The notes: generated by a model not told the origin, from the sequence alone. A stretch of DNA of 64,000 nucleotides from JAFGVL01 sp963662245 (GCA_963662245.2 CAXXVQ010000001.1:1-64000), one strand, 5' to 3'. Counted from the stretch's first letter, positions 26,773-35,991 are shown. Program-made: numbers and translations.

Positions 26773-26808
26773 CAAAAGCGACAATAACCGAAGTCATTAT
26801 CGCTTTTG
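26773..26808 (-). terminator. Strong hairpin at the far end of the array, minus-strand orientation
   Basis: A 16-bp stem with 4-nt loop starts 6 nt after the last repeat. Read on the minus strand the loop is C(UUCG)G, an unusually stable tetraloop, and the two non-Watson-Crick positions are G-U pairs. On the plus strand they would be A-C mismatches. The minus-strand transcript continues into CTTTTAAT. It therefore looks like a terminator for transcription entering from the PAP2 side, sparing the array from antisense RNA. Confidence 0.7.
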
Positions 26809-26871
26809 TGAGGTTTGTCCCGCAGGACTATCCTCAACAAAGGTAATGAATTAACACAAAATAAATACACT

Positions 26872-26973
26872 ATGGAAATATTTTTAATTTTATGTATTGC
26901 TGCAATATTACAACACATCGCTCGGAAATGCTTTTGTTGGAAAACTCGCCGAAAAATACGCAAACAACATTAA
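26872..26973 (+). CDS. Possible small membrane peptide (33 aa)
   Basis: A short ATG frame reading MEIFLILCIAAILQHIARKC, followed by a basic tail rich in Lys, Arg and His. One hydrophobic helix plus a positive tail is the layout of many small membrane peptides, including type I toxins. It lies between the array's end hairpin and the right direct repeat. No clear ribosome-binding site. It could be a chance ORF. Confidence 0.3.
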   Translation: MEIFLILCIAAILQHIARKCFCWKTRRKIRKQH

Positions 26974-26981
26974 TTAAATAA

Positions 26982-27075
26982 AACGGCGTTACACGCAAGA
27001 ATTAAGCTGCATAGCAGCGAACTCTTTGTAGAATAATAACCAACATAAAACATAGGTGCAGCGCACCGTACTATT
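26982..27075 (+). repeat. About 90-bp direct repeat, right copy
   Basis: Same sequence and orientation as 12721-12812, starting AACGGCGTTACACGCAAGAA and ending GCAGCGCACCGTACTATT. It closes the Cas12a locus on the right. The left palindrome arm is partly degraded here (ACACGCAAGAATT instead of AACGCC). Confidence 0.8.
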
Positions 27076-27123
27076 CTTTACTAATTTCTTAACTCTCATT
27101 CCCCTCTTACTCGCTCCTCACTT

Positions 27124-27792
27124 CTAAAAGTACATACTAGCCACAGCCGTTTTCTTAGGCTTATAAGTATATTTATGTGTCCAATAAGATGCTTTCATAC
27201 AAAGAATACCTAAACCGGCACCAAATAACACATCACTCAAATAATGACGATTATTTGCAATTCGCAAAGCTCCTACAGAACTTGCCATAGTATAGGCGAA
27301 ATATGACATCCAAGGCAATTCGTCTTTATATTCTTCTGATAAAAATGTAGCAGCAGCAAAAGCCTGAGTTGTATGTCCGGAAGGAAAGGAGTTCATAGCA
27401 CTGCCATCCGGTCTCTGTGCTGAAATGGTATTTTTCATTAGCTGAGTTGTACCCAATACAAGTAATTCTCCTTTAACAAGAATCAAAGTTCTATTCACAA
27501 CATCCGTCTTTGATTTCACACCAAAAGCATCTAAACCATAAGCAATTACAATAGGAGAGTATTGAAGATAATCATCTACATGAGTGCTAAAATCAGGAAA
27601 TTCATCATTGCGCCAATCGTTTAGCCAATATTTCAACTTACCATTATCAATATTTATTACAGTACCCGCAACTATTAATGAAGCAGGAATGATTAGTTTA
27701 TTGGTTTTAAATCTCTCAACAGAAATTGAATCTTGACAAAAAATCAAGCGACAACAACAAAACAGTACAACAATAAAAAATATTCTAAACAT
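27124..27792 (-). CDS. PAP2-family membrane phosphatase
   Basis: A 222-aa type 2 phosphatidic acid phosphatase-like protein. All three motifs are present: K120-x6-RP (KNTISAQRP), the PSGH motif with H140, and R177-x5-H183-x3-D187 (RIANNRHYLSD). A signal or anchor segment opens the protein (FFIVVLFCCCRLIFCQ). It should remove phosphate from lipids such as undecaprenyl pyrophosphate, phosphatidate or phosphatidylglycerophosphate at the periplasmic side of the membrane. It is outside the direct repeat and reads toward the CRISPR array, where a minus-strand hairpin lies. Confidence 0.9.
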   Translation of the reverse strand: MFRIFFIVVLFCCCRLIFCQDSISVERFKTNKLIIPASLIVAGTVINIDNGKLKYWLNDWRNDEFPDFSTHVDDYLQYSPIVIAYGLDAFGVKSKTDVVNRTLILVKGELLVLGTTQLMKNTISAQRPDGSAMNSFPSGHTTQAFAAATFLSEEYKDELPWMSYFAYTMASSVGALRIANNRHYLSDVLFGAGLGILCMKASYWTHKYTYKPKKTAVASMYF

Positions 27793-28161
27793 ATATTGAA
27801 AATAAAGTCACATCAATTTTGTAACAATCTGAAACTATTTGGGCTTTTTTTTTAACAATTAAAACAGTTATCCTTATTTCTACTTTGAGTTGTAAACATT
27901 TTGCTTAAAAGCCTTATCACAAAGGATTTTCAATGAAATTTTATTATTTGTTAATGAAAACAAACTAATGTTAATTAATTTAGGTATTCATATTCCTATA
28001 TAATAAAAATACACAATTGTATTTCAACTACTTACATATAATATAAGTGCTTTTTTTCCTTTAAGAGATGTTATATTCCACCCAAAATAAGTCCTAAACT
28101 TATAGTACCTTTGCAAAGGAAACAAAATAATGCATATTTCAAACATTTTATATAACACATT
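27793..28161. promoter_or_regulatory. Intergenic region with pflB promoter element
   Basis: AT-rich divergent intergenic region. TACCTTTG at 28106-28113 fits the Bacteroidota -7 element TAnnTTTG and lies about 50 nt before the pflB start. No clear FNR-type site is visible to me. Confidence 0.5.
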
Positions 28162-30383
28162 ATGGCTAAATTTAAAGAGGGTAGATGGATGGAGAAAATT
28201 GATGTGCGAGACTTCGTATTGTCAAATTTAACTCCATATGATGGTGATGAGAGTTTCTTGTGTGAACCAACACAAAAAACAAAAGATTTATTTAAAATTT
28301 GCATGGATGCTGTAATGGCAGAAAGAGCAAATAGAGGAGTAAAAAGTATTGACCCAAAAACTGTTTCTACTATTACTTCACATGCAGCCGGATATATTGA
28401 TAAAGATAAAGAAGTAATTGTAGGTCTTCAAACTGATGAATTACTAAAACGGGCTATTAAACCTTACGGTGGAGTTAAAGTTGTTGAGAAAGCATGTTCT
28501 GAGCATGGCTACGAAATTGACCCATTAGTATTGGAAACATTCAGCAAATATACTACAACTCACAATGACGCAGTATTTAGAGCGTACACTCCAGAAATTC
28601 GTAATTTCCGTTCTCTAGGGTTTTTAACTGGTTTACCAGATAACTATGCCAGAGGTCGTGTTATTGGAGATTACCGTCGTTTAGCACTTTACGGAACTGA
28701 AAAACTTATTGCAGCTAAAAAACAAGACTTATTAAACCTTACAGGTCCTATGACTGATGAGCGCATTCGTCTTCGTGAAGAAGTTGCTCTTCAAATACAA
28801 GCTTTAGGTGAAATCACTGAAATGGGAGTTTCATATGGTTTAGACCTTAGCCAACCGGCTGAAAATGCAATAGAAGCTGTACAATGGGTATACATGGCTT
28901 ATCTAGCTGCTGTTAAAGAGCAAGATGGTGCTGCAATGTCTCTTGGAAATGTTTCTTCATTCCTAGACATCTATATTGAAAAAGATTTAGCTGAAGGAAA
29001 AATCACAGAGTGTGAAGCTCAAGAAATGATTGACCAATTCGTAATGAAATTGCGTATGGTTCGTCACTTGCGTATGGATTCTTATAACGAAATCTTCGCA
29101 GGAGACCCTACATGGGTAACTGAAGCTATCGGTGGTAAACTAGCTGATGGTCGTCACAAAGTTACTAAAAACATCATTCCGTTTCCTTCAAACACTTTAT
29201 AACCTTGGACCTTCACCAGAACCTAACATGACTGTGCTTTGGTCAGAAGATCTTCCTGTGGCATTCAAAAAATTCTGTGCACAAGTTTCTATCGATACAT
29301 CATCTATTCAATATGAAAATGATGACTTAATGAGAGCTACTCGTTGCAGTGATGACTACGGTATTGCTTGTTGTGTATCTTTCCAAGAAATTGGTAAACA
29401 CATCCAATTCTTCGGTGCTCGTACTAACTTAGCTAAAACACTTTTATTAGCTATCAACGAGGGTAGATGTGAGATGACAGGCAAACAAGTGGTTAACGGT
29501 ATTCCTAAATTAAAATCTGATGTATTAGATTTTGATGAAGTAATGGCTAACTTCAAAATTGCAATGAAAGAAGTTGCTCGTGTATATAACGAGACAATGA
29601 ATATCATTCACTACATGCACGATCGTTACTACTACGAAAAAGCTCAATTAGCATTTGTTGATACAAACCCTAAAATTAACCTTGCTTATGGTGTTGCAGG
29701 ATTAAGCATTGTAGCTGACTCACTATCAGCAATTAAGCATGCTAAAGTAAAAGTTGTTCGTAACGAATTAGGCGTTTCTTCTGATTTCGAAATTGACGGA
29801 ACATTCCCTTGCTACGGTAACGATGATGACCGCGTAGATATTTTCGCAAAAGAAATTCCAGCTTACTTCAACGGTTTGTTGAAACAACTTGGAACATAAT
29901 AAAAATGCTGAACCTACATTATCTATCCTTACTATTACTTCAAATGTAGTATACGGTAAGAAAACAGGTTCTACACCTGATGGTCGTAAACAAGGAGTTC
30001 CATTTGCACCGGGAGCTAACCCAATGCACGGACGCGATAAGAGTGGGGCTATTGCTTCGTTAAACTCTGTATCAAAAATTGATTATAGCGAGTCATTAGA
30101 TGGTATTTCAAATACATTCTCTATTGTACCTAAATCATTAGGTCCTACAGCTTTACAAAGAAGCGAGAACCTAGTTTCTATTATGAATGGTTACTTCAAA
30201 AAAGAAGCTCACCACCTAAATGTAAATGTGCTTAATAAAGAAATGTTGGAAGACGCAATGGATCATCCTGAAAACTACCCTCAGTTAACAATCAGGGTTT
30301 CAGGATATGCGGTAAACTTCGTTAGCTTAACCAGAGCTCAACAACAAGAAGTTCTTTCACGCAGTTTCTTTGAAACTTTATAG
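28162..30383 (+). pseudogene. pflB: Pyruvate formate-lyase, complete but with two +1 frameshifts
   Basis: Formate C-acetyltransferase splits pyruvate with CoA into acetyl-CoA and formate using a glycyl radical. The gene reads in three frames. Removing one A from the run at 29167-29171 restores the join ...VTKTSFRFLQTLYNLGP..., and removing one base at 29889-29892 restores ...KQLEHNKNAEPTLS.... The repaired product is about 739 aa, normal for the family. It has the active-site Cys pair (GIACCVSF) and the glycyl-radical motif RVSGYAVNF near the end. The errors are at short homopolymers, so sequencing error is as likely as gene decay. A terminator follows, then pflA. Confidence 0.9.
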
Positions 30384-30400
30384 AAAAGCAAATAAAACAC

Positions 30401-30435
30401 AGCAGGTTGTTTCCAGATTAAGGTTACAACCTGCT
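30401..30435 (+). terminator. Terminator or attenuator between pflB and pflA
   Basis: AGCAGGTTGT and ACAACCTGCT pair with a 15-nt loop, followed by TCTTTTTA. Placed between two genes of one pathway, it may lower pflA expression relative to pflB. Confidence 0.75.
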
Positions 30436-30464
30436 TCTTTTTACATTTAGACACCTATTATTAC

Positions 30465-31190
30465 ATGTTAAATCTACATTCAGTTGAATCATTAGGTACT
30501 TATGATGGCCCTGGTATTCGTCTGGTGTTATTTACTCAAGGATGCAACTTTAAATGTTTGTACTGCGCAAACCCTGATACAATAGAGTTTCGCGAAAGCA
30601 AACAATATTCTGTTGAAGATATTCTACATATGGCTCACAACCAAAGCCCGTTCTTTGGAGATAAAGGAGGTATTACTGCCTCTGGAGGAGAGCCTTTAAA
30701 CCAAGCGAAAGCTTTAGCTGAAGTTTTTAAAGCTCTTAAAGATGAAGGCTTTAATACTTGTTTGGATACAAATGGAAACCTTTTTAACGAGAATGTAAAA
30801 GAAGTCCTAAAATACACAGACTTAGTACTTTTAGACATCAAAGAATTCAATAATGATGCACACAGAGCCTTAACAGGATCTGATAATTTCCGCTCATTGA
30901 ATTTCGCCAGATACCTAAACGAAAAAAATATTCCTGTTTGGATTCGCTATGTGTTAGTTCCTGGTTTTTCTGATAATGAAGAACATTTGCACCAACTAGG
31001 AGAATTCCTAAAACCTATGCAAAATGTAGAAAAACTTGAAATTCAACCATATCACAAACTAGGAATTTATAAATACGAAGCCTTAGGGAAAGAATACAAG
31101 CTTAAGGATGTTCCGATGAATACCGCTGAGCAATTGAAAAAAGCAGAAGATATCTTTTCTCAATATGTAAAAGAGGTAATCGTTAACTAG
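30465..31190 (+). CDS. pflA: Pyruvate formate-lyase activating enzyme
   Basis: A 241-aa radical SAM enzyme that makes the glycyl radical on PflB. The opening LNLHSVESLGTYDGPGIRLV is the family signature, and the cluster motif CNFKCLYC (C-x3-C-x2-C) is near residues 28-35. The SAM-binding ASGGEP segment follows. The gene is intact, unlike its neighbours on both sides. It lies about 80 bp after pflB, beyond a hairpin. Confidence 0.94.
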   Translation: MLNLHSVESLGTYDGPGIRLVLFTQGCNFKCLYCANPDTIEFRESKQYSVEDILHMAHNQSPFFGDKGGITASGGEPLNQAKALAEVFKALKDEGFNTCLDTNGNLFNENVKEVLKYTDLVLLDIKEFNNDAHRALTGSDNFRSLNFARYLNEKNIPVWIRYVLVPGFSDNEEHLHQLGEFLKPMQNVEKLEIQPYHKLGIYKYEALGKEYKLKDVPMNTAEQLKKAEDIFSQYVKEVIVN

Positions 31191-31342
31191 CGATTAGAGA
31201 TAAGCGATTAGCGGTAAAACTTACGATACTGAGATATTCGCCTTCGCTGATATTAGGAACAATATTGTCACCAGACAAATATCTAACTATTATCGCCGAA
31301 GGCAAATAACTATTAACTTTTAATTTTTAACTATTAATTCAA

Positions 31343-32130
31343 ATGTCATCTTATTATACTTCAAAAGAGATACTTTCAAAAGTACATGAAGCAGCTCATA
31401 CCAGAGCAAATACTAATATCCCGAAAACACTAGTTTTAGCAATTCCTTGCAGGTGCCTATATTGCTCTTGGAGGACTTTTAGCCGTAATTATTGGAGGAG
31501 GAATACCTGGAATAGCAGCAAATAACCCTGGAATTTCAAAATTCTTAATGGGTGCAGTCTTTCCATTAGGACTTATGCTTTGTGCAATTGCAGGAGCTGA
31601 CCTGTTTACAGGAAATACAGCTTATTTTATTCCTCCGGTAATGAACAAGAAGCTACATGTTTACGATATGCTTAAAAACTGGACATTGGTTTATATCGGA
31701 AACTTTATTGGAGCTTTGTTTGTTGGTTATATAATTACCTATTCTACAGGCATTTTAAATGGAGCTCCTTGGCATGATAGCATTATTCATATTGCTGAAC
31801 ACAAAACAGAATCATCATTCTATCAAACATTCTTAAAAGGAATAGGAGCTAACTGGTTTGTTGCCCTTGCGATGTGGTTAGCATATTCAGCAAAAGATAT
31901 TCCTGGAAAAATACTTGGTATCTGGTTTCCGGTAATGGCTTTCGTTGCCATTGGTTTTGAGCACAGTGTTGCCAATATGTTTTTTATCCCAACAGCAATG
32001 TTTTACGGAGCAGATATCACTTGGTGCGAATTTATCATTGACAACCTGATTCCTGCAACATTAGGAAAACATAGTAGGTGGTGGAGTTCTGGTGGGATTA
32101 GCATACTGGTATATTTACGACAGAGACTAA
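31343..32130 (+). pseudogene. focA: Formate/nitrite channel, with two +1 frameshifts
   Basis: A formate-nitrite transporter family channel, the natural partner of PFL, which exports formate. The sequence breaks at AA 31441-31442 and in the A-run 32066-32069; removing one A at each point gives one frame of about 261 aa. The parts read IPKTLVLAFLAGAYIALGG, then GGGIPGIAANNPGISKFLMG, AGADLFTGNTAYF and, at the end, ATLGNIVGGGVLVGLAYWYI. Family members have six membrane helices, and the repaired length fits. As with pflB, both changes are single extra bases in short runs, so basecalling error must be considered. Confidence 0.85.
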
Positions 32131-32156
32131 TATTTTTATTATTAAAATAGTAAAGA

Positions 32157-32186
32157 GGGTTTCATCGTTGATGAAGCCCTTTTTTA
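32157..32186 (+). terminator. Terminator after focA
   Basis: GGGTTTCATC and GATGAAGCCC form a perfect 10-bp stem with a 3-nt loop, followed by seven T. Confidence 0.9.
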
Positions 32187-32190
32187 TATA

Positions 32191-32219
32191 GTAGAGACAA
32201 GGTATTGCCTTGTCTCTAC
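32191..32219. repeat. Palindrome with RAYT-like outer arm, different core
   Basis: GTAGAGACAAGG-TATTG-CCTTGTCTCTAC. The outer arm GTAGAGAC is shared with the palindromes in the RAYT gene, but the inner arm is AAGG instead of GCAAAA. It lies directly after the focA terminator, just ahead of the exporter gene. Confidence 0.75.
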
Positions 32220-32246
32220 CAACCAATCCGACAAAACAATTCAATT

Positions 32247-33473
32247 ATGACAAAACAATTCAACCTAAAAAGAGACTCTAAATATTTTATACCATCCATC
32301 GCTACATTATTGGCATTACTAACTTCTGTATCTCCAATGGCTACAGACACTTATCTACCGGCAATTCCAACTATGGCAGAGTTTTTTGGTGTGCATATTA
32401 GTCAAATTGAGCTTTCCTTAAGCTTTTACTTTATTGGTGTAGCGGTAGGACAATTTCTTGGCGGACCAATTTCTGATTCCTTTGGACGAAAAACTGTCGC
32501 TCTCATCGGTGTTTCTTTGTTTGGAATATCTAGTTTATGTATTCTGTTTATCAAGGATGTAGAACTACTTTGGTTATTCCGCTTTACACAAGCAGTTGGA
32601 GGAGGTATGGCATCTGTGGTAAATATGGCTTTTGTACGCGACTGGTTTGAAGGAAGCGAGATTGCACGCCTTTCATCTCTAATCACCATGATTATGATGT
32701 TAGCACCGCTTGCAGCACCTTTAATAGGCTCAGGACTATTATTATCGCAAGGCTGGCATTCAATTTTTGTGTTTATGGTGATTCTTGCGGTATTTGTGAT
32801 GCTAATGTTTGCATTTTTAGTACCTGAATCGCGACCAACAGAAGCTATTACGCGCAAAGTAACAGCAAAACAATTCCTTAACTCATATACAAAAGTGTTT
32901 AGTCACAAGGAGGTAATATTCCTCGTTTTAACTAGTAGTTTTTCCATTTCTGGCATGTTTGCATTTATCACAGGAGCATCGTTTATATACATTGAACATT
33001 TTAAAATATCAGTAGGACAGTTTCCATTTTTCTTTGGTGCTAATGTTGCTTTAAATATTATTTTGAATATCCTCAACTTTAAATTAGTTAAGAAAATACA
33101 TCCATCTAAGTTATTGTTTATTGGGCTTTTAATTCAACTTATTTCAGGTATTACTTTAGGTGTATTTTCTTTAAATGCTGATGTAACAGTATGGACAATT
33201 GCAACACTAATTGTGCTTTATGTAGGAAGTCTTGGGTTAGTATTCGCAAATCTTGTAACGCTAATTATTCACCGTTTTCCTGACATCTCAGGCTCAGCAA
33301 ATGCAGTAATAGGAGTAAGTCGTTTTGCTATGAGTGCCTTTGTAGGCTTTATAGCAGCCTCTTTTCACACTAACGATTTACGCTCTACCTGTATCGCAAT
33401 GGCAGTATGCACAGTTCTAGGAATGGTTTTTTACTTGATTTCCAAAAGGTTCCGCACTAGTGAATCACTATAA
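32247..33473 (+). CDS. Bcr/CflA-type MFS drug exporter
   Basis: A protein of about 408 aa with twelve predicted membrane helices. The DHA1 signatures are clear: SPMATDTYLPAIPTMAEFFG at the end of helix 1, and GGPISDSFGRKTVALIG as the cytoplasmic loop 2-3 motif. This places it with Bcr/CflA efflux carriers, which expel drugs such as bicyclomycin or sulfonamides using the proton gradient. I place the start at ATG 32247 (MTKQFNL) rather than an upstream TTG that lies inside a palindrome. Confidence 0.85.
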   Translation: MTKQFNLKRDSKYFIPSIATLLALLTSVSPMATDTYLPAIPTMAEFFGVHISQIELSLSFYFIGVAVGQFLGGPISDSFGRKTVALIGVSLFGISSLCILFIKDVELLWLFRFTQAVGGGMASVVNMAFVRDWFEGSEIARLSSLITMIMMLAPLAAPLIGSGLLLSQGWHSIFVFMVILAVFVMLMFAFLVPESRPTEAITRKVTAKQFLNSYTKVFSHKEVIFLVLTSSFSISGMFAFITGASFIYIEHFKISVGQFPFFFGANVALNIILNILNFKLVKKIHPSKLLFIGLLIQLISGITLGVFSLNADVTVWTIATLIVLYVGSLGLVFANLVTLIIHRFPDISGSANAVIGVSRFAMSAFVGFIAASFHTNDLRSTCIAMAVCTVLGMVFYLISKRFRTSESL

Positions 33474-33476
33474 TTA

Positions 33477-33617
33477 CCCCCTAATTGCCCTAAAGGGGAC
33501 TTTATGATTGCGCTGTAATTTGTTATTATTATTACTTTCCATTCCATTTTTCAACTAAACATCTATAATACAACTACTTTTAAGATAACTCCAAGTCCCA
33601 TTTAGGGGATTTAGGGG
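33477..33617. repeat. MITE-like inverted repeat pair
   Basis: CCCCCTAATTGCCCTAAAGG (33477 on) and, about 100 bp further, TCCCATTTAGGGGATTTAGG (ending GG at 33617) are inverted copies of one motif. The space between has no gene. This resembles the non-coding repeats common between genes in Bacteroidota. Confidence 0.55.
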
Positions 33618-33672
33618 TGGAAAAATCTCATCTTTTATTCGATATATTTCAGGATAAAAAGCGAAGAAATCT

Positions 33673-33680
33673 TACTTTTG
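33673..33680 (+). promoter_or_regulatory. -7 element upstream of the semialdehyde dehydrogenase
   Basis: TACTTTTG fits TAnnTTTG. It implies transcription from about 33687 and rules out an upstream GTG start at 33617. Confidence 0.55.
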
Positions 33681-33709
33681 TGATTCTGACAAAAAAGAAT
33701 ACAATAACA

Positions 33710-35152
33710 ATGGAATTTGATAGAACGCTGATAAAGAATCAATGTTTGATTAACGGTAAATGGGTAGACTCCACTGATAATAAGGTAATTGATGTTACCA
33801 ATCCTGCTACAGGAGAAAAGATCAATCAAATCCCTCATCTAACTGAAAATCAAATAGAAGAAGCAATTCAGTCTGCCAACAATGCACTTCCTGCATGGAA
33901 AAATACAACAGCAGCTGAACGCACAAAACTGCTAAAAAACTGGCTTCAACTAGTTGAGAAACATGCACATGACCTAGCTTGCATGATAGTAGAAGAACAA
34001 GGGAAACCTTATGCAGAAGCCCTTGGGGAAGTACATTACGCAGCTTCATACATCGAATTCTATCAAGAAGAAATCAAACGCATTAGCGGTGATATTTTAC
34101 CTTCACCATTTCCTAAATCACGCGTGTTTATTAACAAACAGCCGGTAGGAGTAGTGGGCATCATTACACCTTGGAATTTCCCTATAGCCATGATGGCTCG
34201 CAAAGTTGCACCGGCATTGGCAGCAGGTTGTACCTGCGTGATTAAACCCGATGAAAAGACACCTCTTTCGGCATTCACTATCATAGCTTTAGCTCAACAA
34301 GCAGGTATTCCTACAGGAGTACTCAATGTAGTTAGTGGAAATCCTGCTGAGATTGGTAATGCATTATGCAAAAGCAATTTAGTTAGAAAAATCAGCTTTA
34401 CAGGTTCAACTAAAATTGGCAAACTTCTGATGCAACAATCGGCTGATACAGTAAAAAAACTAAGCTTAGAACTCGGTGGAAACGCACCTTTTATCGTATT
34501 TGAAGATGCTGATATTGAGCAAGCTGTCGAAGGTTTAATCCAAGCAAAATTCCGGAATGGAGGTCAAACCTGCGTTTGTGCAAATCGCATATTTGTACAC
34601 AAAGACATACTTGCTGAATTTAGCGATAAACTTCAAGCTAAAGTAAAAGCATTCAAAATAGGTAATGGCTTTGAACAGTCTGACATTGGGCCACTTATAA
34701 ATCAACAGGCTTTTGATAAAATGCTCTATTTAATCGCAGATGCTTGCGATAAAGGCGCTGAAATTACCACAGGAGGTAAACCGCACCAACTAGGAGGCAC
34801 TTACTTTGAACCAACAATCCTAAGTGGTGTCAACAATAAAATGGAAATTTTTAGCGAAGAGATTTTCGGACCAATAGCAAGCATTATTTCATTTACTGAT
34901 ACAGAGGAAGTTATAGCCATGTCTAACGACACCAAACAAGGCTTGGCAGCTTACTTCTACAGCAAGGACATGAACCGCATTTGGCAAGTTGCAGAAGCCT
35001 TAGAATATGGCATTGTAGGCATTAATCGCGGTGCAATCTCATCGGCTTGGATGCCATTTGGAGGAATAAAAGAATCAGGACAGGGCAGAGAAGGCTCAAA
35101 ATACGGAATAGAAGAATATTTAGAAACAAAATATATCTGTTTAGGAGAGTAA
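33710..35152 (+). CDS. gabD: NAD(P)-dependent succinate-semialdehyde dehydrogenase-type enzyme
   Basis: About 480 aa, an aldehyde dehydrogenase. Signatures: cofactor site GIITPWNFPIAMMARKVAP, the catalytic Glu in LELGGNAP, and the catalytic Cys in NGGQTCVCANRIFV. The GQTCVCANR form of the Cys motif is typical of succinate-semialdehyde dehydrogenases, which oxidise the aldehyde to succinate. The end segment GRGAISSAWMPFGGIKESGQ is split from the usual form only by normal variation (INRGAISS). I chose ATG 33710 because a promoter element lies between it and an upstream GTG. Monocistronic by appearance. Confidence 0.85.
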   Translation: MEFDRTLIKNQCLINGKWVDSTDNKVIDVTNPATGEKINQIPHLTENQIEEAIQSANNALPAWKNTTAAERTKLLKNWLQLVEKHAHDLACMIVEEQGKPYAEALGEVHYAASYIEFYQEEIKRISGDILPSPFPKSRVFINKQPVGVVGIITPWNFPIAMMARKVAPALAAGCTCVIKPDEKTPLSAFTIIALAQQAGIPTGVLNVVSGNPAEIGNALCKSNLVRKISFTGSTKIGKLLMQQSADTVKKLSLELGGNAPFIVFEDADIEQAVEGLIQAKFRNGGQTCVCANRIFVHKDILAEFSDKLQAKVKAFKIGNGFEQSDIGPLINQQAFDKMLYLIADACDKGAEITTGGKPHQLGGTYFEPTILSGVNNKMEIFSEEIFGPIASIISFTDTEEVIAMSNDTKQGLAAYFYSKDMNRIWQVAEALEYGIVGINRGAISSAWMPFGGIKESGQGREGSKYGIEEYLETKYICLGE

Positions 35153-35212
35153 ATGTTTAAAAAGCTATTACAAGCATCCGATTAAGGATTGACCTTTGCC
35201 TTCTAAGTGGGC

Positions 35213-35351
35213 ACCTAGTCTGTGAAATGGAAGGATAGAACAGAATGCTGTTTGAGCGTAGCGAGTTCATTCTGTTCCCTGAAATGAACAGTAACTAGGT
35301 CACTGAAAGCAAAAGTCTTGACTTTTTGTTTCTTTTGTGTCAAGACAAAAG
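35213..35351. repeat. Structured dispersed repeat or small RNA candidate
   Basis: Nested complementary arms: ACCTAGT (35213-35219) with ACTAGGT (35294-35300) as outer stem, GAACAGAAT (35238-35246) with ATTCTGTTC (35269-35277) as inner stem, then a separate hairpin AAAAGTCTTGAC (35311) with GTCAAGACAAAAG (35339-35351). The whole resembles structured intergenic repeats I associate with Bacteroidota genomes. No coding potential. Confidence 0.5.
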
Positions 35352-35382
35352 AATAAATACAGATAAACATTAAAACAATATT

Positions 35383-35991
35383 TTGAACTCATACAAAACA
35401 ATAAACAACTTATCTGAAGGCATTTACAAAGAAAAAGGCAGTAAATTTATTGCCTATGCATACCCTGTGCGCACATTGGATGAAATCAAAGAAATCATCA
35501 ACGAACTTAAAAAGAAATATTACGATGCTCGACATATTTGCTTTGCTTACACATTAGAACCGGATGGTTCTGTTTTCAGGACTAATGATGACGGAGAGCC
35601 TTCGGGCACAGCAGGCAAACCAATTCACGGAGTATTGCTTTCTAACAACCTTACTTACACACTAATAGCTGTTATCAGATACTTTGGTGGTGTAAAACTG
35701 GGCACCTCCGGGCTTATCCATGCATACCGAGAAGCAGCTGCTGATGCCATAGCAAACAATGAAATAATTGAAAGAACTGTAGATGTGGACTTTGCATTCA
35801 CCTTTGAATACCCTATGATGAACGATGTAATGCGCATTGTAAAAGAGGAGGAATGTGAATTAATTGAGCAAAATTTTGAGCTAACATGCTTTATTCGTTT
35901 ACGGGTTAGAAAAGCTCAAGCAGAAATAGTGGAAAACCGTTTACACAAAGTAGAAGGACTAGTAATGCTAGATGATGAAATTATGAATTAA
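35383..35991 (+). CDS. YigZ/IMPACT-family protein
   Basis: 202 aa. The N-terminal IMPACT domain (about 15-120) shows GIYKEKGSKFIAYAYPV, the ARHICFAYTL block, DDGEPSGTAGKPIHGVL and RYFGGVKLGTSGLIHAYREA, which is close to the whole family signature. A C-terminal DUF1949-type domain follows. Bacterial YigZ has been linked to translation or nucleotide binding, but its function is unsettled. The first codon is a TTG at 35383; no ATG is available upstream of the conserved block. Stands alone between non-coding stretches. Confidence 0.85.
   Translation: MNSYKTINNLSEGIYKEKGSKFIAYAYPVRTLDEIKEIINELKKKYYDARHICFAYTLEPDGSVFRTNDDGEPSGTAGKPIHGVLLSNNLTYTLIAVIRYFGGVKLGTSGLIHAYREAAADAIANNEIIERTVDVDFAFTFEYPMMNDVMRIVKEEECELIEQNFELTCFIRLRVRKAQAEIVENRLHKVEGLVMLDDEIMN

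Noticed and set aside
33617..33709. N-terminal extension of the semialdehyde dehydrogenase from an upstream GTG
   Set aside because: A promoter element lies inside it and the conserved N-terminus starts at the ATG at 33710.
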